The notes: generated from the sequence alone by a model not told the origin. Positions 18,746 to 30,637 are shown, counted from the first letter of the stretch. The stretch: 64,000 bases of DNA from Symbiodinium natans (GCA_905221605.1 CAJNDS010000813.1:16001-80000); one strand, 5' to 3'. Numbers and translations: made by a program.

Positions 18746-18769
18746 CCCCATTTGCAAACACGATGCTCG

Positions 18770-19215
18770 CATTAGGCCTCTTAAACTGCTGCCTAAATCC
18801 TCCACCGAAGGCCCAGCAGGTATTAAGCCTCTTAGACGTCTTAAACTGCTGCCCGAACCCTCCACAAAAGGCCCAGCGAGTATTCGGCCTCTTAAACTGC
18901 TGCCTAAATCCTCCACAGAAGGCCCAGCAAGTATTACGCCTTTTAAACAGCTGCCCAAACCCTCCACAAAAGGCCCAGCAAGTATCAGGCCTCTTAAACT
19001 GCTGCCTAAACCCTCCACAGAAGGCCCAGCAAGTATTACGCCTTTTAAACTGCTGCCCAAACCCTCCAAAAAAGGCCCAGCAAGTATTAGGCCTTTTAAA
19101 CTGCTGCCTAAACCCTCCGCAGAAGGCCCAGCAAGTATTACGCCTCTTAAATTGCTGCCCAAAGGCCCAGCAAGTGTTAGGCCTCTTAAACTGCTGCCGA
19201 AACCCTCCGGGGGGG
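18770..19215 (+). repeat. 51-bp tandem repeat with 102-bp alternation, about 9 units
   Basis: Units of 51 bases centre on CTTAAACTGCTGCC and AAGGCCCAGCAAGTATT. Odd and even units differ consistently (CCTCTTAAA with CAAGTATTAGG against CCTTTTAAA with CAAGTATTACG), giving a 102-bp higher-order pattern. The 17-codon period keeps a 211-codon + frame open, but nothing else supports a protein. Confidence 0.9.
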
Positions 19216-19500
19216 CTTGGTTGCGGCTTCAGGGGGGAGCTTTAGGGGGGGCTTTAAGGGGGCTTCAAAAGAAGGGCTGGCAGGCTTAAGGGGGGGCTTA
19301 AGGGGGGGGGGGCTTAAGGGGGGGCTTAAGGGGGGGCTTAAGGGGGGGCTTGAGGGGGGCTTTGGGGGGGGGCTTAAGGGCTTTGACCCTTTCCCCCCCC
19401 CCCCCCCCCCCCAAAGGACCCCCTGTGCAGGGACCCCTTTGAAGGGGGGCTTAAGGGGGGCTGAAAGGGGGGCTTAAAGGGGGGCTGGGGGGGGGCCCAT
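19205..19500. repeat. Second G-rich GGGGGGCTTAA array with C20 run
   Basis: Same motif as 16680-17155. It is interrupted at 19393-19412 by twenty C and then by a short ACCCC-rich piece before the array resumes. The G-to-C switch could mark an inverted junction or an assembly join. Confidence 0.88.
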
Positions 19501-20533
19501 CCTCCTTGGTCGGGTGCGGGTTTCTGACTACTGCCCAGTATCGCTAATCTTTCTTTGCTGTCGCAGATGTGCCAGAGGTCAGCAATGCCAGCTTTCCGGC
19601 TCTGCTGTGTTACTTCGATCCAGACTGCTGGTTAGAGGCCTTTTGCTAGCCTTTAAGTCTCACCAGAAGGGTCCCTTGGGACGAGCAGCCGGGCTGCCTG
19701 TAGTCTTGGGCTTCCTCAAGATCAATGTGCCTCCTGCAGCCATGGTGGCTTTCCTCGCCCGTGCATATTAGCTGCCCACGTGCCCTGCAGCCAAATATGC
19801 GGTGGACCCCCAAGAACTCCCCAAGTCCACGGACAGGTCTCGCAGGGGCCTTGAAGGGCGGAGGCTGCCAAGCACACAAATCTGGAAACCGCCAGGTTTG
19901 CACAGCAACCTGGCTTTAATGCGTTTGTCCGGATTTTGCTTCAAGGCTTGCAAACACTTGTTGGGGCCCATATTTGTTCGGCGTTGCACAAGTCCTTGCC
20001 AATGCTCATCCTTAAGGGCTGGTAATCGAAAAGGGATGGAACCATCCACTTCTCGCAAGCCGCAAGGTCAGTGTACGCAGCTTCGAAAAACGCCAATCAT
20101 GCACCTGAGCTTCAAACTCATCTGCCGCCTTCGTGTCTTTGTAATAGGTGCAGACGAAGCCTCCTCAGTATCAGAAGAGTCCTGGTTTGCAACGGAGGCA
20201 GCAAGAGCCTTCCGGATTGGCATTAAATGAACAGGTACATTTGGCTTAAACTCTTGATGCTGGCGGTGCCCGGCCTGCTTGGTATAATGCTGCCACCGCC
20301 CATTGGGCAGCCTTAAGGGAACCCAATCCAAGCATCCAACCAAGCAACGCCTCAACAGGCTGCCCTCTCCACCTTTCCCTTCCAGTCCCCGGAAGAGTAT
20401 TGGCAAGTTCAGGAGGCCATTCGGACGATGTGGCGTTCCGCCAAAGCCTCAATGGCACGGCATGTGGAGTACCAGCCCGACTGGCATCCCAGCGTGAGAG
20501 TCGAAGAGGAGGAGTTGACGCAAGCCTGTTTAT
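19501..20533. other. Spacer with one broken minus-strand open frame
   Basis: On the minus strand one frame is open from 20406 to 20071 and again from 20067 to 19771, separated only by a TGA. The translation has mixed, protein-like composition (an acidic SSDTEEAS stretch, then basic TKTRRRQ). No family is recognised. It may be a decayed gene or chance. Confidence 0.25.
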
Positions 20534-20743
20534 TGCCATGTGGCCGGACTGAGCACAGTTGTGCGCCTGGGTATTGGGAACTCTGGGTTGGTCTTTCAAT
20601 AATCGAACTGCAATTTGTGTTGGCTGTTGCTTGGGGTTGCTCCACTGGCTGACCACCATGGGGTGCCCTGGGCTGGTCTTGCATCCGCTGTTCTTGCTGT
20701 TAAGTCCTCACTGGCTGACCACCGTGGGGCGCGCGCTGGCCTT
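20534..20743 (+). repeat. Local direct duplication, copy 1 (210 bp)
   Basis: About 90 percent similar by eye to 20883-21092, 349 bases downstream. Each copy holds two shorter internal repeats starting CTGGCTGACCACC. Confidence 0.88.
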
Positions 20744-20882
20744 TCCTCTTACTGCAGGCCACATTAAGGTTTGACTGCTGTCTGGTAGTCTTTCCCCTCG
20801 GAATCGGTAGCTGTTGCTACTTGCAGGCTTCCTCCCTGGGAAACTCGGAGGGCTCTGCTGACTGCGGCCCCAGGTTCTACTT

Positions 20883-21092
20883 GGGTATGTGGATGGACTG
20901 GGCACAGTTGTGCGCCTGGGTATTGGGAACTTTGGGTCGGGCTTCAGTAATAGAGCCGCAAGTTGTGTTGGCTGTTGCTCGGGGTTGCTCCACTGGCTGA
21001 CCACCATGGGGTGCCTTGGGCTGGTCTTGCATTCGCTGTTCTCGCTGACAAGTCCCCACTGGCTGACCACCATGGGGCGCGTGCTGGCCTTG
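20883..21092 (+). repeat. Local direct duplication, copy 2 (210 bp)
   Basis: Second copy of 20534-20743. Both copies are open in more than one frame, but no domain is seen. Confidence 0.88.
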
Positions 21093-21460
21093 CCTCTCCT
21101 CTGGGAAAGTTGGCCACTTTGTACCTTTCGCTACTGTGTGCCTGGTGCCTGCCCGTGTTGGTCGGTAACTTCGCTGTCCTTCTACGATTTACAGCTTTCC
21201 GTGCTGACCTTCGTTGCACCAGTGGCTTCATGATGGTGGTTTTGATGATCTGGCAAACTCTCGCATTTTGCGACTCCCCCGCATGCTCTGCGCTGCTTGA
21301 TTACACCTGGATTTCTGCGACGACTTCGAGTACTGAGCGCGGGGGACACCTAGACGTTTGGCGCTTTGGTTTTGGCGGGTTGCTGCGGGTTTCTGTGGTT
21401 GTGTTTTGTGGTGGTTTTGGTGTGTGTTTGCTTTGGTTTTCGCGCCTGCGACTGTTTCAC

Positions 21461-21535
21461 CTCTAGTGTTGAGACCCACAAGAACGGCCTACTGCGCTGC
21501 TGATGTAGTGAAGAGGCGACGGTTCAAAAAAAAAT
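21461..21535 (+). repeat. A-tailed short repeat, copy 1
   Basis: Shares a GGCC-ACTG-GCTGCTGATGT core and a terminal A9 run (within TTCAAAAAAAAATC) with 21830-21897. This could be two ends of a retroposed short element. Similarity is partial. Confidence 0.4.
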
Positions 21536-21829
21536 CAACACAGCACATAACTGTCGTGAGGTGGCGTCCGACACCTCACCCAGGAAAACCCTTCGACCAG
21601 CTTCAGTGCCGGCATCGACGTCGCGTGCCTCACACCGAGGCGACAACAAAATGCTTGGCACTCTGCGCTTCCTCCAACACAGCGCCAGTCAAGCCAGCGG
21701 GTCCACTTCCGACTTCTTCGTGTTCTGAGAGAGGGATGTTTCACCTTAGGATTGGATTGCGCTTTTCTCTTGCGTGTTGTGTGTTGTTCTGTGCTGTTTG
21801 GCTGCTTCTGGTAGTCATGGCCGTCTCAC

Positions 21830-21897
21830 TTCGTCGCAATAGACCGGCCACTGTGCTGCTGATGTGGCAAGGGGCGTCCGCTTGAAAAAAAAATTAT
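21830..21897 (+). repeat. A-tailed short repeat, copy 2
   Basis: Partner of 21461-21535; ends in CTTGAAAAAAAAATTA. Confidence 0.4.
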
Positions 21898-23888
21898 GGG
21901 TTTAAACTTTTGCTCAGGATCAGATTTTTGTTTCAGACTGGGATTCAGGCTTTTAAGCTTTGCTGGGATTGATCTTTCAGGCTCAGTTCAGAAGCGATTT
22001 CTGGACGACAACACCATTCGACAGCCTTGCCGAAATTTTGCATCGCCCGTTTTCTCACAATTCCGGGTTCTCCTCAAATAGATCCTTCTAAATAATTCTT
22101 GGGTTTTTTTCCCACTAATCAGGATACAACATTAGAAACAAGCGCCAGAGTGGAACATTTTGTTTCAATGGGCCCAGTCGCAAAAGGAGGATGACGTATT
22201 TTGAAGTAGACCAGTGTATGAGCTTGGAGGGAGTGGTGAGCTGAATGATTTCCATCGAGTACATGAATATGGTTGGGAGCTATGATTCTTTTGAGGCCGC
22301 AACAGCCCGTAAGCGTTTGTTGTCATCAATGAATGCCCCACGATATTTGTTCTGAGAAGAAAGTGGGACCAGTGCTAAGGAAAACGTTTTTCTACAGCAT
22401 GGAAAGGAGCAAATACTACTGGCAACAGCAGAATAATTAATGCGATCGAAAGATAGGAAGATGTTCTCACGTGCAAAGTCATGGACTGACTGAGGTGCAG
22501 TCCACGTCCCCGAAAGCTCAGAGCCCCATTGCAGGAGGTCCGGAAAATTGCGTGGCTACAGTGCCGCAAGACCTGACGAAGTTGACGAGTTTGTTGTGGT
22601 AAGCAGGCCTACAGTGCCCCAAGTCACGCGGCAACTGACGTAATTTGACGCGTCTCAGTAGCACCCACTTTTCGTTACGAAAATCTATTGCCGACTTCTT
22701 GATGGTTGTCAGGCGTTTCACTTTTGGCTTTGCCTCCCAAGTGCACTTCCGTTTTCTGCGAGTTTGTACCTCATTGTGTCAAATTTCGCCTCATTGGTAT
22801 TTGCTTTCGATGCGAGAACTTGGAGCGCTGGAGTATGAAGTTTTCTGTCTTTTCTTTTTGCAGTTTGGTAGTTCGTTGCGCACCAATCTCCAAGGCAAGT
22901 TCCCGGTGGAAGTTAGCTGCCTGAGACTGCCGAAGCATGCACACCGTCCAGGTGTTGCATTTTTCGTTGTTGCGCATTTTGGATCTCGAAGCTGTGCGAG
23001 CATTTCCGTGAAAGCCTTCCAGGCGCAATTTGAAGATGTGGTTCATGTGGCCTGAATGTCCTGGTGTTGGGATGTGCGATGCAAATCTGAAGGTTTGTTT
23101 TGGTCGGTGGTGTGGGCGTGACTGAGAATGACTGGGTCTGGTGTGTCTCTCAGGTTTCTTAGGTTTGGATTCAGCAAATACGCGCGATTGCTGCAAGGTA
23201 GTGGCTCGCATGCCGTTGTTGGCAACAAGGTTCTGTGTCCGGATGTTTCAGCTTCACGCGACGCAATATGTCTCAGCTGTGGGAGCATTCCGTGCAGACC
23301 GGCTTCGCTGCACTTTGGGCAGTTGTTGCCAAAGTGGTGATTCGACTGAGGACCAAATGTGCAGTTTAAGGCACATTTCAGCTTGGTCGTCGCGTTGTGG
23401 CCGTGTGCAGATACCTTGGACTCCTGGGCTATGCTTTGGAGTGGCTGCTGGAGGCTTTGCATTTTCTGGAGGGAACGTCGGCACGCACGCCTGCAGAGGC
23501 TTGCCATTCCAGCAGCAAGCTGCACAAGCTTTTGCACCCGATCAACACGCCGAAGGCTGGGCAGCTCTGTGGTAGCCACGCGTGCTAGCGGCTAGCGTTG
23601 AACCACCATCGCGGGATTGACCGGTGTTTTGACATCGGCGACTGGCAGTTCCACTTGTTGGCCATCAGCATGGTGTTGGCAGGCAGCGCGTGGCAGCCAA
23701 AAGTCATGAGCGGGTTTTGGTGGTGTTATTGCAAGCTGTTGTGTAAGAACGCTCCACAGATTCGTCGCTGCTTTCAAAAAAGTTCGCAACTTGTTGACCT
23801 TTCATGAGTTTTGTTTGCTTTACGTCATTTTCGGACAGCAGCAGCACTGAAACACGAGTCTTAGGTCCCTGACTGTTAAAAGGTAGCG
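21898..23888. other. About 2 kb without a supported gene
   Basis: AT-richer at first, then mixed. ORFs of 136-178 residues on both strands overlap (22645-23055 +, 23043-23579 -, 23141-23575 +). Since opposite strands look equally plausible, none is called. Confidence 0.45.
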
Positions 23889-23889
23889 C

Positions 23890-24238
23890 TTAGCAGATTC
23901 TCTCGTAGCGACGCCAGGTCATGTCGCAGAGCACTTGCACCAGGAAGAGGACCACTATAGCTGCTCTAGCATGTGCTCGAGCATGTTCACAACAGAAGAT
24001 TTTTTCAACATCAGAATGATTTAGTGCGATATGTGCAGGAGAATCATCACCAGGAGGCATGGTGAGCTGCCGGTGCTTCTGTATTTGTCGACGTTCTTGA
24101 CTTGCAGGCGCATCTAGCCAGCCTTCGTGCCGAGCTTCAAAAGTTTCTAGGCATCGAAGTGCCGTGTGCAAGGCTGGATGTTTTGAGATCTGCTGCAGCT
24201 TCTTGTCAATTGAGGTTGCGTCATCGTGATTAGACGGA
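23890..24238 (-). CDS. Candidate terminal exon, unknown protein with C-terminal hydrophobic segment
   Basis: The minus-strand frame is open for about 116 codons to a TAA at its end. It has balanced charged composition (KKLQQISKHP, then TFEARHEGWLD) and a final hydrophobic stretch AAIVVLFLVQVLCDM before a short basic end, as in a tail-anchored protein. A TGA lies just upstream, so it would be an exon or a frame without ATG at its start. No family is recognised. Confidence 0.3.
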
Positions 24239-25567
24239 GCTCAGCATTGTTTTGTGCAAGTTAGGAAGTTTGGCGTTCCGGATGCAATTCCAACGTGTGA
24301 GCTTCACTGCTCTCTTTGCTATTCGGGTGCTCTCCGACATCAAAGAGTGAAGGGCCCCAAAGTGGGCACAAAGATCTGTTTCTCATCAGTGCGGACCCAA
24401 GCCTGAGCCTTGGCGCGGCCCTGATGATATCCGCTGCGGCCAGGCTGTAGCCTGTGTCCGAAATGCTGAATGAAGTGCGTGTGCCTTCAAGATCCTGCAG
24501 ATCCTTCAGGTGCTGTCAAGCATAAAGTGCCTAGAGCGTTGATGCTCCGACCTGTGTGGCAAGCGGATCGGCTCAATTCTCAAGGAGCCCGAATGAAGAC
24601 ATTGTTGTTTAGGTATTTTATGTCATCAGTCGGAACTAAACTCGGAATGTGCTCAGTTGCCAACAGCAAGAAGCAGTAGAGGTGCATCAGTTCTGGTCAT
24701 TGGTATGTCAATACAAAGCATGGTTTCGCTATGTCGGCACCGCGACGTTCAACGCCTCCGTGCAGCCGACTCTGATTGCAGTCTTCTGATTATTGTTTCA
24801 CACCTGCCATCTTGCCAGGACGAATTTCACCTTGGTGTGTGTTCGTCGCCTGGAGCAGGAGGTTATCCCGGCCGGTGGGGCAGCGAGCTCAGCACTACCA
24901 TTCCCATTGTTGCAAGGCAAGCATTGCCGCATGTGCATGGCGGTGCATGAGGAGCTTGCCCTTTCCCATGATCGCTGCTTACTGTCGCGTGTCGATGATA
25001 GCGGCAGGCCATCGATGTGGATGTGAATGCGATCTCGACAAATTTCGAACCTCAACCTTCGCAACATCAGGTGTGTCTGCTACTGTTGCGACAACACGCG
25101 GCCAGAGTTTTGCCTCTCGAAGCCTATTGCTGAGGAGGTGCGCTCACATCTGTTTGCACTGAGCTGGGGCTTCATTTGCTCTTCTGTGTGTGTGCGTGAC
25201 AGGTTTCCACGTGCGTATGGCAGCATATCCCAGCAGAAACACAGGCCTCACGCATGTGACATGGCAAGCGAACAGCGCTATTGTGGCTCCCATTGGCCTC
25301 GCTTGTCGTGCAGCTGCTTTGAATAGTCAGTTGTTGCATTTCTGAGCTGTCACGGTATAGGTAGAGTTGTCAAGAAACTCTCTCTCGGAGTATCCTGGTC
25401 GGTACCTCAGCTTCTGTGAGGCACCATTGGTACTCTTGGGGAAGCAAGGTTCTGTTTGCAAGGTGTGGCATGTTTGGTGGCCTTGCACAGGGACAACTCT
25501 GCGTGACCTGGCTGTGTTAACCTGGCGACCATGTGCAGTGGGAGGCTTTTGGGAGACGCTGGCTCAG
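24239..25567. other. No supported gene
   Basis: Intron-like or intergenic sequence. Short coding-like patches near 24300-24420 are plausible on either strand and therefore undecided. Confidence 0.4.
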
Positions 25568-25737
25568 GTTGACGTGTTGCCGATTTGTTGGCATCGAGAA
25601 TGCGGAGGCGGACATCGAGCCATCGAAAGTGGAGGTGCATGTCTCATTGCCAGGAGTGTTCCACGCTGCATGCACCTGTGCTCAGTTGGAGCATGATCCA
25701 GAAGAGCTGGAACGGGGCATGCCGCTGCTCAAGTTGG
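25568..25737 (+). CDS. Candidate internal exon, unknown product
   Basis: Open frame with acidic, protein-like content (FVGIENAEADIEPSKVEV, then LEHDPEELERG). It is bounded by CTCAG before an exonic G and by a possible GT donor at 25738. No family is recognised. Confidence 0.35.
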
Positions 25738-26291
25738 GTCCTTAGGACGCGATGGAGCTGTTATCACCGGTTTGCAAGTTCTGGATGTTCTTCCGCCCAG
25801 ATGGTCAGAAGAGGACAAGTTCTGTTTTGGGGCCCCCGAAGCGCTTGAACAGGGCTTGATCATGGCATGAACAGCGCTAGCAGGAAGCTCTTGAGAAGAA
25901 CTCCAACATAGTTTGGAAGCACTCCGTGCCCCTGGTCGGGGTCTCGGCTTCGGTTTGCAGCCTTAAGGGCCGGAATCACTGTACCATGTTCTTGAGCCCT
26001 CAGGAATTTCATGGACGTGCGCCGATACACACGATACATATGCCATCATATGCCATTCTGAGTTCCTACTGCTGCGGCTGCTTCCGGCGTGCCGGGAACA
26101 CCTGGCGGCGGCAGCTGCAGCCCTGGCCGCTCGGCTTTCGAGACGGTTTTGTGCCGTCAGGTCCCGTGCACCCTAAACAGCTGAGTGTGACTTGGGTTTT
26201 CGCTCAAGGCTGGAGATGAGAATGCAGGCATTGCTGCAAGGATTTCCAGGTTTTGTCATGTCTCTCTACTTTGTCAGAAGTATTCGGTCAG

Positions 26292-26697
26292 GGGGCGATG
26301 GCAGCGGACCAGACACGGCAGCTGAGTGGCCTTCGCCCAATTTTTGCCAAGCTGGGATTGGGCGATGTTTGGAATCTTCTATTATGAGTTCTTTGGCCAA
26401 GCTCAAGCGTATCCAAGATCTCAGGTACGAAGGGGAGGAGTCCGCCATCAAAATGTGCAAGTCGTTGCGCGAGCTGCTCTCAGCTGTCGCTTGCCTGCAA
26501 TCAAATCTGGTCCTGGCAGCTGGTTTGAATGCGAGGTTCGAATCAGTGTTGCAACAGCGCAGACGCTGGTTCTGATTCTCGACGACGCGGTCGCCACTGT
26601 TGGATCCTTCGGTTTCATCAGTAGACTCCCGATCGCAAAGAGAGAGACCGATTTAGCTGAGGTCCTGAGCTTCAGATGGAAAGGCTGGGCACCATGA
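26292..26697 (+). CDS. Candidate two-exon segment, unknown product
   Basis: Exon 26292-26366 (after TCAG, before GTTTGG) and exon 26425-26697 (after CTCAG, ending in a TGA) join in phase 0, giving about 115 residues. The second part is protein-like, with PGSWFECEVRISV and ILDDAVATVGSFGF. It faintly recalls the beta-strand pattern of SPRY-like domains, but that is a guess. Confidence 0.35.
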
Positions 26698-29186
26698 CTG
26701 TTGTTCTTGTTACTGTTGTGTTTTTTTCTTGGGAGCAGTATGTTGCCGTTACAACAATCGGTTGATTCCGGTCCCTCTCTTCAGGTCTCTTTGCAACTCA
26801 TTGTTTCTACATGCAGCGGTTATGTTTCGACCTGAGAAGTCCGCTGTGGTTGCCAAAAACTTGTCCGATGGGTCGCGGTGTTTTGCCAAGTGTGCCTTTC
26901 AAAGGTCCGCCGCCACATGCTGACCAGAGGACTCAGAGGGGAGGGGCTCGCTGTGACAGCGTAGCCTTGCTCTGCATGTGCTGCCGGCACCGGTCCTTCT
27001 GCCCAAAGCAAAGAAGGCCGCTGACTCGTTTCTCGGATGTTCGCACCTGTGGCCTTCCCAGCTTCATGGCGTGCAGCACGGCAGACCCAATAAGAACAGC
27101 TTACAAGAATGTTGCGTGTGTGTTGCTTCCTTTTGTGGAGGTCGCGATTGGATTTTTGCAGTGACGCCCCAGCCGTCTGTACGCTTACTGCCGGAAGCTG
27201 ATGCTTGCTAAGCCTGCAAGGCTGTTAGGCAGCTAGCATGCAAAGCGGGATAGATTGCTGTGGCATGCCGTTTGGACTTTGGTGTTATTGACATGCTCAT
27301 GCATCCCAGTATCTGCTGTGCGAGAGAGTGCTTGATGCTCTCAGGTTGTGATATGCTGATCTGACATGTGCACTGTGCACTCTTGACATTTCTTGTTAAT
27401 AATTTCGGCTGGTTCAAAGGAACACTTCCGAACTCTTGTGCTGTAAACGCATAAAGCAGATCAGGAATCTGGTGGGTAGATCGCACGGTGGGTTTCCAAG
27501 CTTGAACGGCAGCTGTGTTGATGCCATGGCCTCGCAGATGTTACAAGCAGAGAGCCTGTCTTTGGGTGCCTTCCAAATAAACGCAAAATTTCTGAGGACT
27601 CTTTCCTGCACTTCCCAGACATTTGTACGGTTTTTGTCGGGGAATTTCATACTAGTGTAAGACAAGATCCTTTCAAATGAGTTCTGAGCTGTCAGCCAAG
27701 GAAAGCAGCCGTCAAGTGTCAAGAATCGATAGAGGCCTGCTCTCGAGAACTGTCACGTGTACGCATTAAAATCGTGTAAATGCTGCGTTCATTATATTAT
27801 TTCGGCGTGTTCTCTTCGTTCACACCATAATTCCAATATTAATATCTGGTTTTGGTTAGTAATTCACAGGTTGGGTTAATAATAAGAGTGAAGCGAACAG
27901 CCAACACACGTACCACCTTGAGATAGAAGTAAGCGAACGAAGGAGCGGCCCCCGGGTGAACAACAAATGCACGTGATCCACAGTTCTAGTTTCTTTGCCT
28001 GGTTGATGATTCAGAGAGCGGTTCTTCTCTTGAACAAGTCTGCTGCGGTATACTTGAAGGGGAGTCCGAAGTGCAGTTAGCCGGTGGATGTTGTAAGGAT
28101 GTGCCGAGATGGCGTCCGAAAAATGGAAGAGTGACAGAAGAGTTCGGATGCCGCTGTGTTGGGATGTGTTGGGCAGGTGTTCCCTGCAGATTCTGAGCTG
28201 ACTGTGAAGGTGCGGCTAGGTTCGTGTATGAATGCTGTATGAATGCTGACTAGCTGTTTCCGGATGTCCCACATCAAAGGCCTTGTTACATTGGTTCAGG
28301 CTTGTCTGAAAGCAGAAAACTACGTACCTTGCAGATCACGTGCCTCTAAACCAGTATCCTTGCCACTTTCTGCATCTTGCAGATCACGTGTTACGGCACA
28401 TGGGATTGGAAGCATTCTGGCCACATAGTGGCTTGTCCAGTCAGATGACGGCGAACGAGTCAAGAACGACCCGCAAATGCGCCCCATTGATTTGGCCTCT
28501 TACTGCACACCAGCTGGCCGAGAGACGGACTGCGCAACGGATCGCGAACGAAGGGTGGTGCGCTTGACGAACTGGACCCGCCCAAACCGTTTCACTGTTT
28601 GACTGGCATTCTCGAGAGAATCTTGCTCTGTGCAGGTGGTGCAGGGAGAGGTGCAGGGCCTCGTGTATGAGTGGGGCATCCAGGACAGCAGCATCATTGC
28701 GACTTGCTGTGGCGGATGCGTAGATTTCGTTTCTGAACTTAAGGCTAACTGTTCTGTGAGTGCCATCTCTGCACACCGCCGACATCCGCCGACCTGGTGT
28801 GAGGTTCTTGGTTTCCGGGGACCTCCATGCCTCTAGGTGCCCACTAACCTGCACGAACAAAACCCCCCGCAAACAGGTCTGCTGCCTGTATGTGAGTTTC
28901 ATTGGAGGGGTCCAAGCGCCACATGTTTGCGGGCAGCGGCTCAATTTTTTGATTGTGGACACCCGGTGCGATGATGGTTTCTCATGGATACAGCTGCGGT
29001 CTGAGGATTCGCATGAAAGCTAAGAGTTGTGGTATGTTGCAGTGCTTGTCACCACGATGATTTGCCAGGACAGTTGGCAGCCCATTCATTTCACAAAGGC
29101 ACAGCCCCAAGCCTTTAAAAGTTATGTAGATGTTACATCAGCTTTTTGATGCATAAGCACGTATGATTGACTACTTATGCTGCTTG
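26698..29186. other. No supported gene
   Basis: Mixed sequence; 27750-27900 is AT-rich. Possible exons at 28630-28740 (+) and 27414-27722 (-) lack paired signals. Confidence 0.4.
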
Positions 29187-29210
29187 TGTGTGTGTGTGTG
29201 TGTGTGTTAC
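29187..29210. repeat. (TG)n microsatellite
   Basis: About ten TG units in a 24-base run. Confidence 0.9.
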
Positions 29211-29683
29211 ACATGAGGCTAAACTTCAAGTGTTCAGCTACGCTGACGTCGCTATTGAGGAGCTCTCCCGCAACAGGAGTGATCTTGCAGCTTATGTTAC
29301 CATAGTTGCCCTTGCTGCCTATCCTTGTTTCTGGTGAGATGTTTGCAGCAGCTTTCGACAAGTTGCGATGGACATGGAGGCGAGACCAGGGTGCACCTCC
29401 TGATGCCCCCAAGCACCGCACTCACATTGGTGCATAAAAATGTTCAGTGCGGAATAGAAGGTGTGCTTCTTCTCGCACGCTTAGTATCTTAAGTTTTCTT
29501 CGAGCGGCAGGACCCTTTTGAGACTGCAGCCAGCTGTGCTGCAGCTGTCAACTGGTTCCCAGCATTGGAATGTTCAGGCCACATGCCTGTGCACCAGTAC
29601 ACCCTGAGTACACCAGTTTCGTGCGGGATGTGTTGTGTGTACAATGAGATCAATCGGTACTTGTAGCTCTTTTTTTTAACGGT

Positions 29684-30358
29684 GTGGCATCGGAGTTGGA
29701 CAACGCTGTCTGGGGCTACCAATGTGCATATGTAGTCTCGCAGACTCATAGAGTTGCTTATTGCTGCTTGTCGGGGATTTCAGGCCAGCAGGCGTGGCGT
29801 CACAACTTGGCATTCCGGTGCCGTGATGGCCAGCAAGCTGCTGCCAGAGGGTTTTCAGGCACGGACGTGTCGTTCATTGCCATTTGTCAGTTCATGGGGG
29901 CCCGGGGGGTCATGAGGGGTCATATTTGCAATGATTCCAGACATTCTTTTGACACTTATGCAACTATGGAGTCATTGTGGAATTGCAGAGCCGATGGCAT
30001 TGTTTTCCGAAAGCATTTCGCAAGTCCCCACCAAGAACGCAAGACAAGAACCTGCTCAGCAAAGTGCATCTGGGGAGTGGTTCCACCTTCCTGCTGTGGG
30101 TGGTCATTCTCCAATGTGAGCACGTTTATGGGAGTCTTTAGCCCCTTTAGGCCCTTGAAGCATGGCGTTGGCTTCGCTGGATGCTGCGAGGACGTGCAAG
30201 AGCTGGTGGCGGTGCACGAGTTGATCCTCAAGCACACCGCTGCCAAGGTTCGGGGAAGGGAGAAACGGGGCGCTTGCAGTCGCGAGCGCCCCCGGGCCGT
30301 TGCGGAGCTCCGCAGGCCCCGATGCCATCAGCTTTGTGGGAGAGAACGAGTAGACTGA
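29684..30358 (+). other. Long open frame (224 codons), doubtful
   Basis: Among the longest + frames between 22 and 64 kb. Only the part near 30180-30250 (DVQELVAVHELILKH), lying between GCGAG and AAG GTTCGG, looks like an exon. The rest is Cys/Trp-rich and uneven. Confidence 0.25.
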
Positions 30359-30637
30359 GTAGACCGACTAGACGAGCGCACTAAGTGCATTTGAGCAGAG
30401 AAGAGAGGAGTCTCGAATCCAGGCAGGTCAGTAGCTCTCACACATCTGACGCTCATGCCCGCAACGACTAGGAACGATTGCACCAGCACGAGGTTACAGG
30501 GAAGCAGCAAGTTGGGGTTGGGGCAACGTCTCAAGCTGAGCCTGAGCTGTCGGAGCTGTCGGAGTGCTCCCTACTGGGCCGATGCGCTTGCCGCAGGCCC
30601 TGACGCCAGTTTCTCGTGCTTGACGGGTTCTTACCAG

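Noticed and set aside
18118-19215. CRISPR-like array
   Set aside because: The repeats are directly adjacent with no unique spacers, and the host is eukaryotic. These are minisatellites.
26500-26560. tRNA-like box GGTTCGAATC
   Set aside because: No cloverleaf can be drawn around it, and it lies in a coding-like frame.
28441-28962. 173-codon minus-strand ORF
   Set aside because: Uneven composition and overlap with equally plausible + frames; no motif or splice context.
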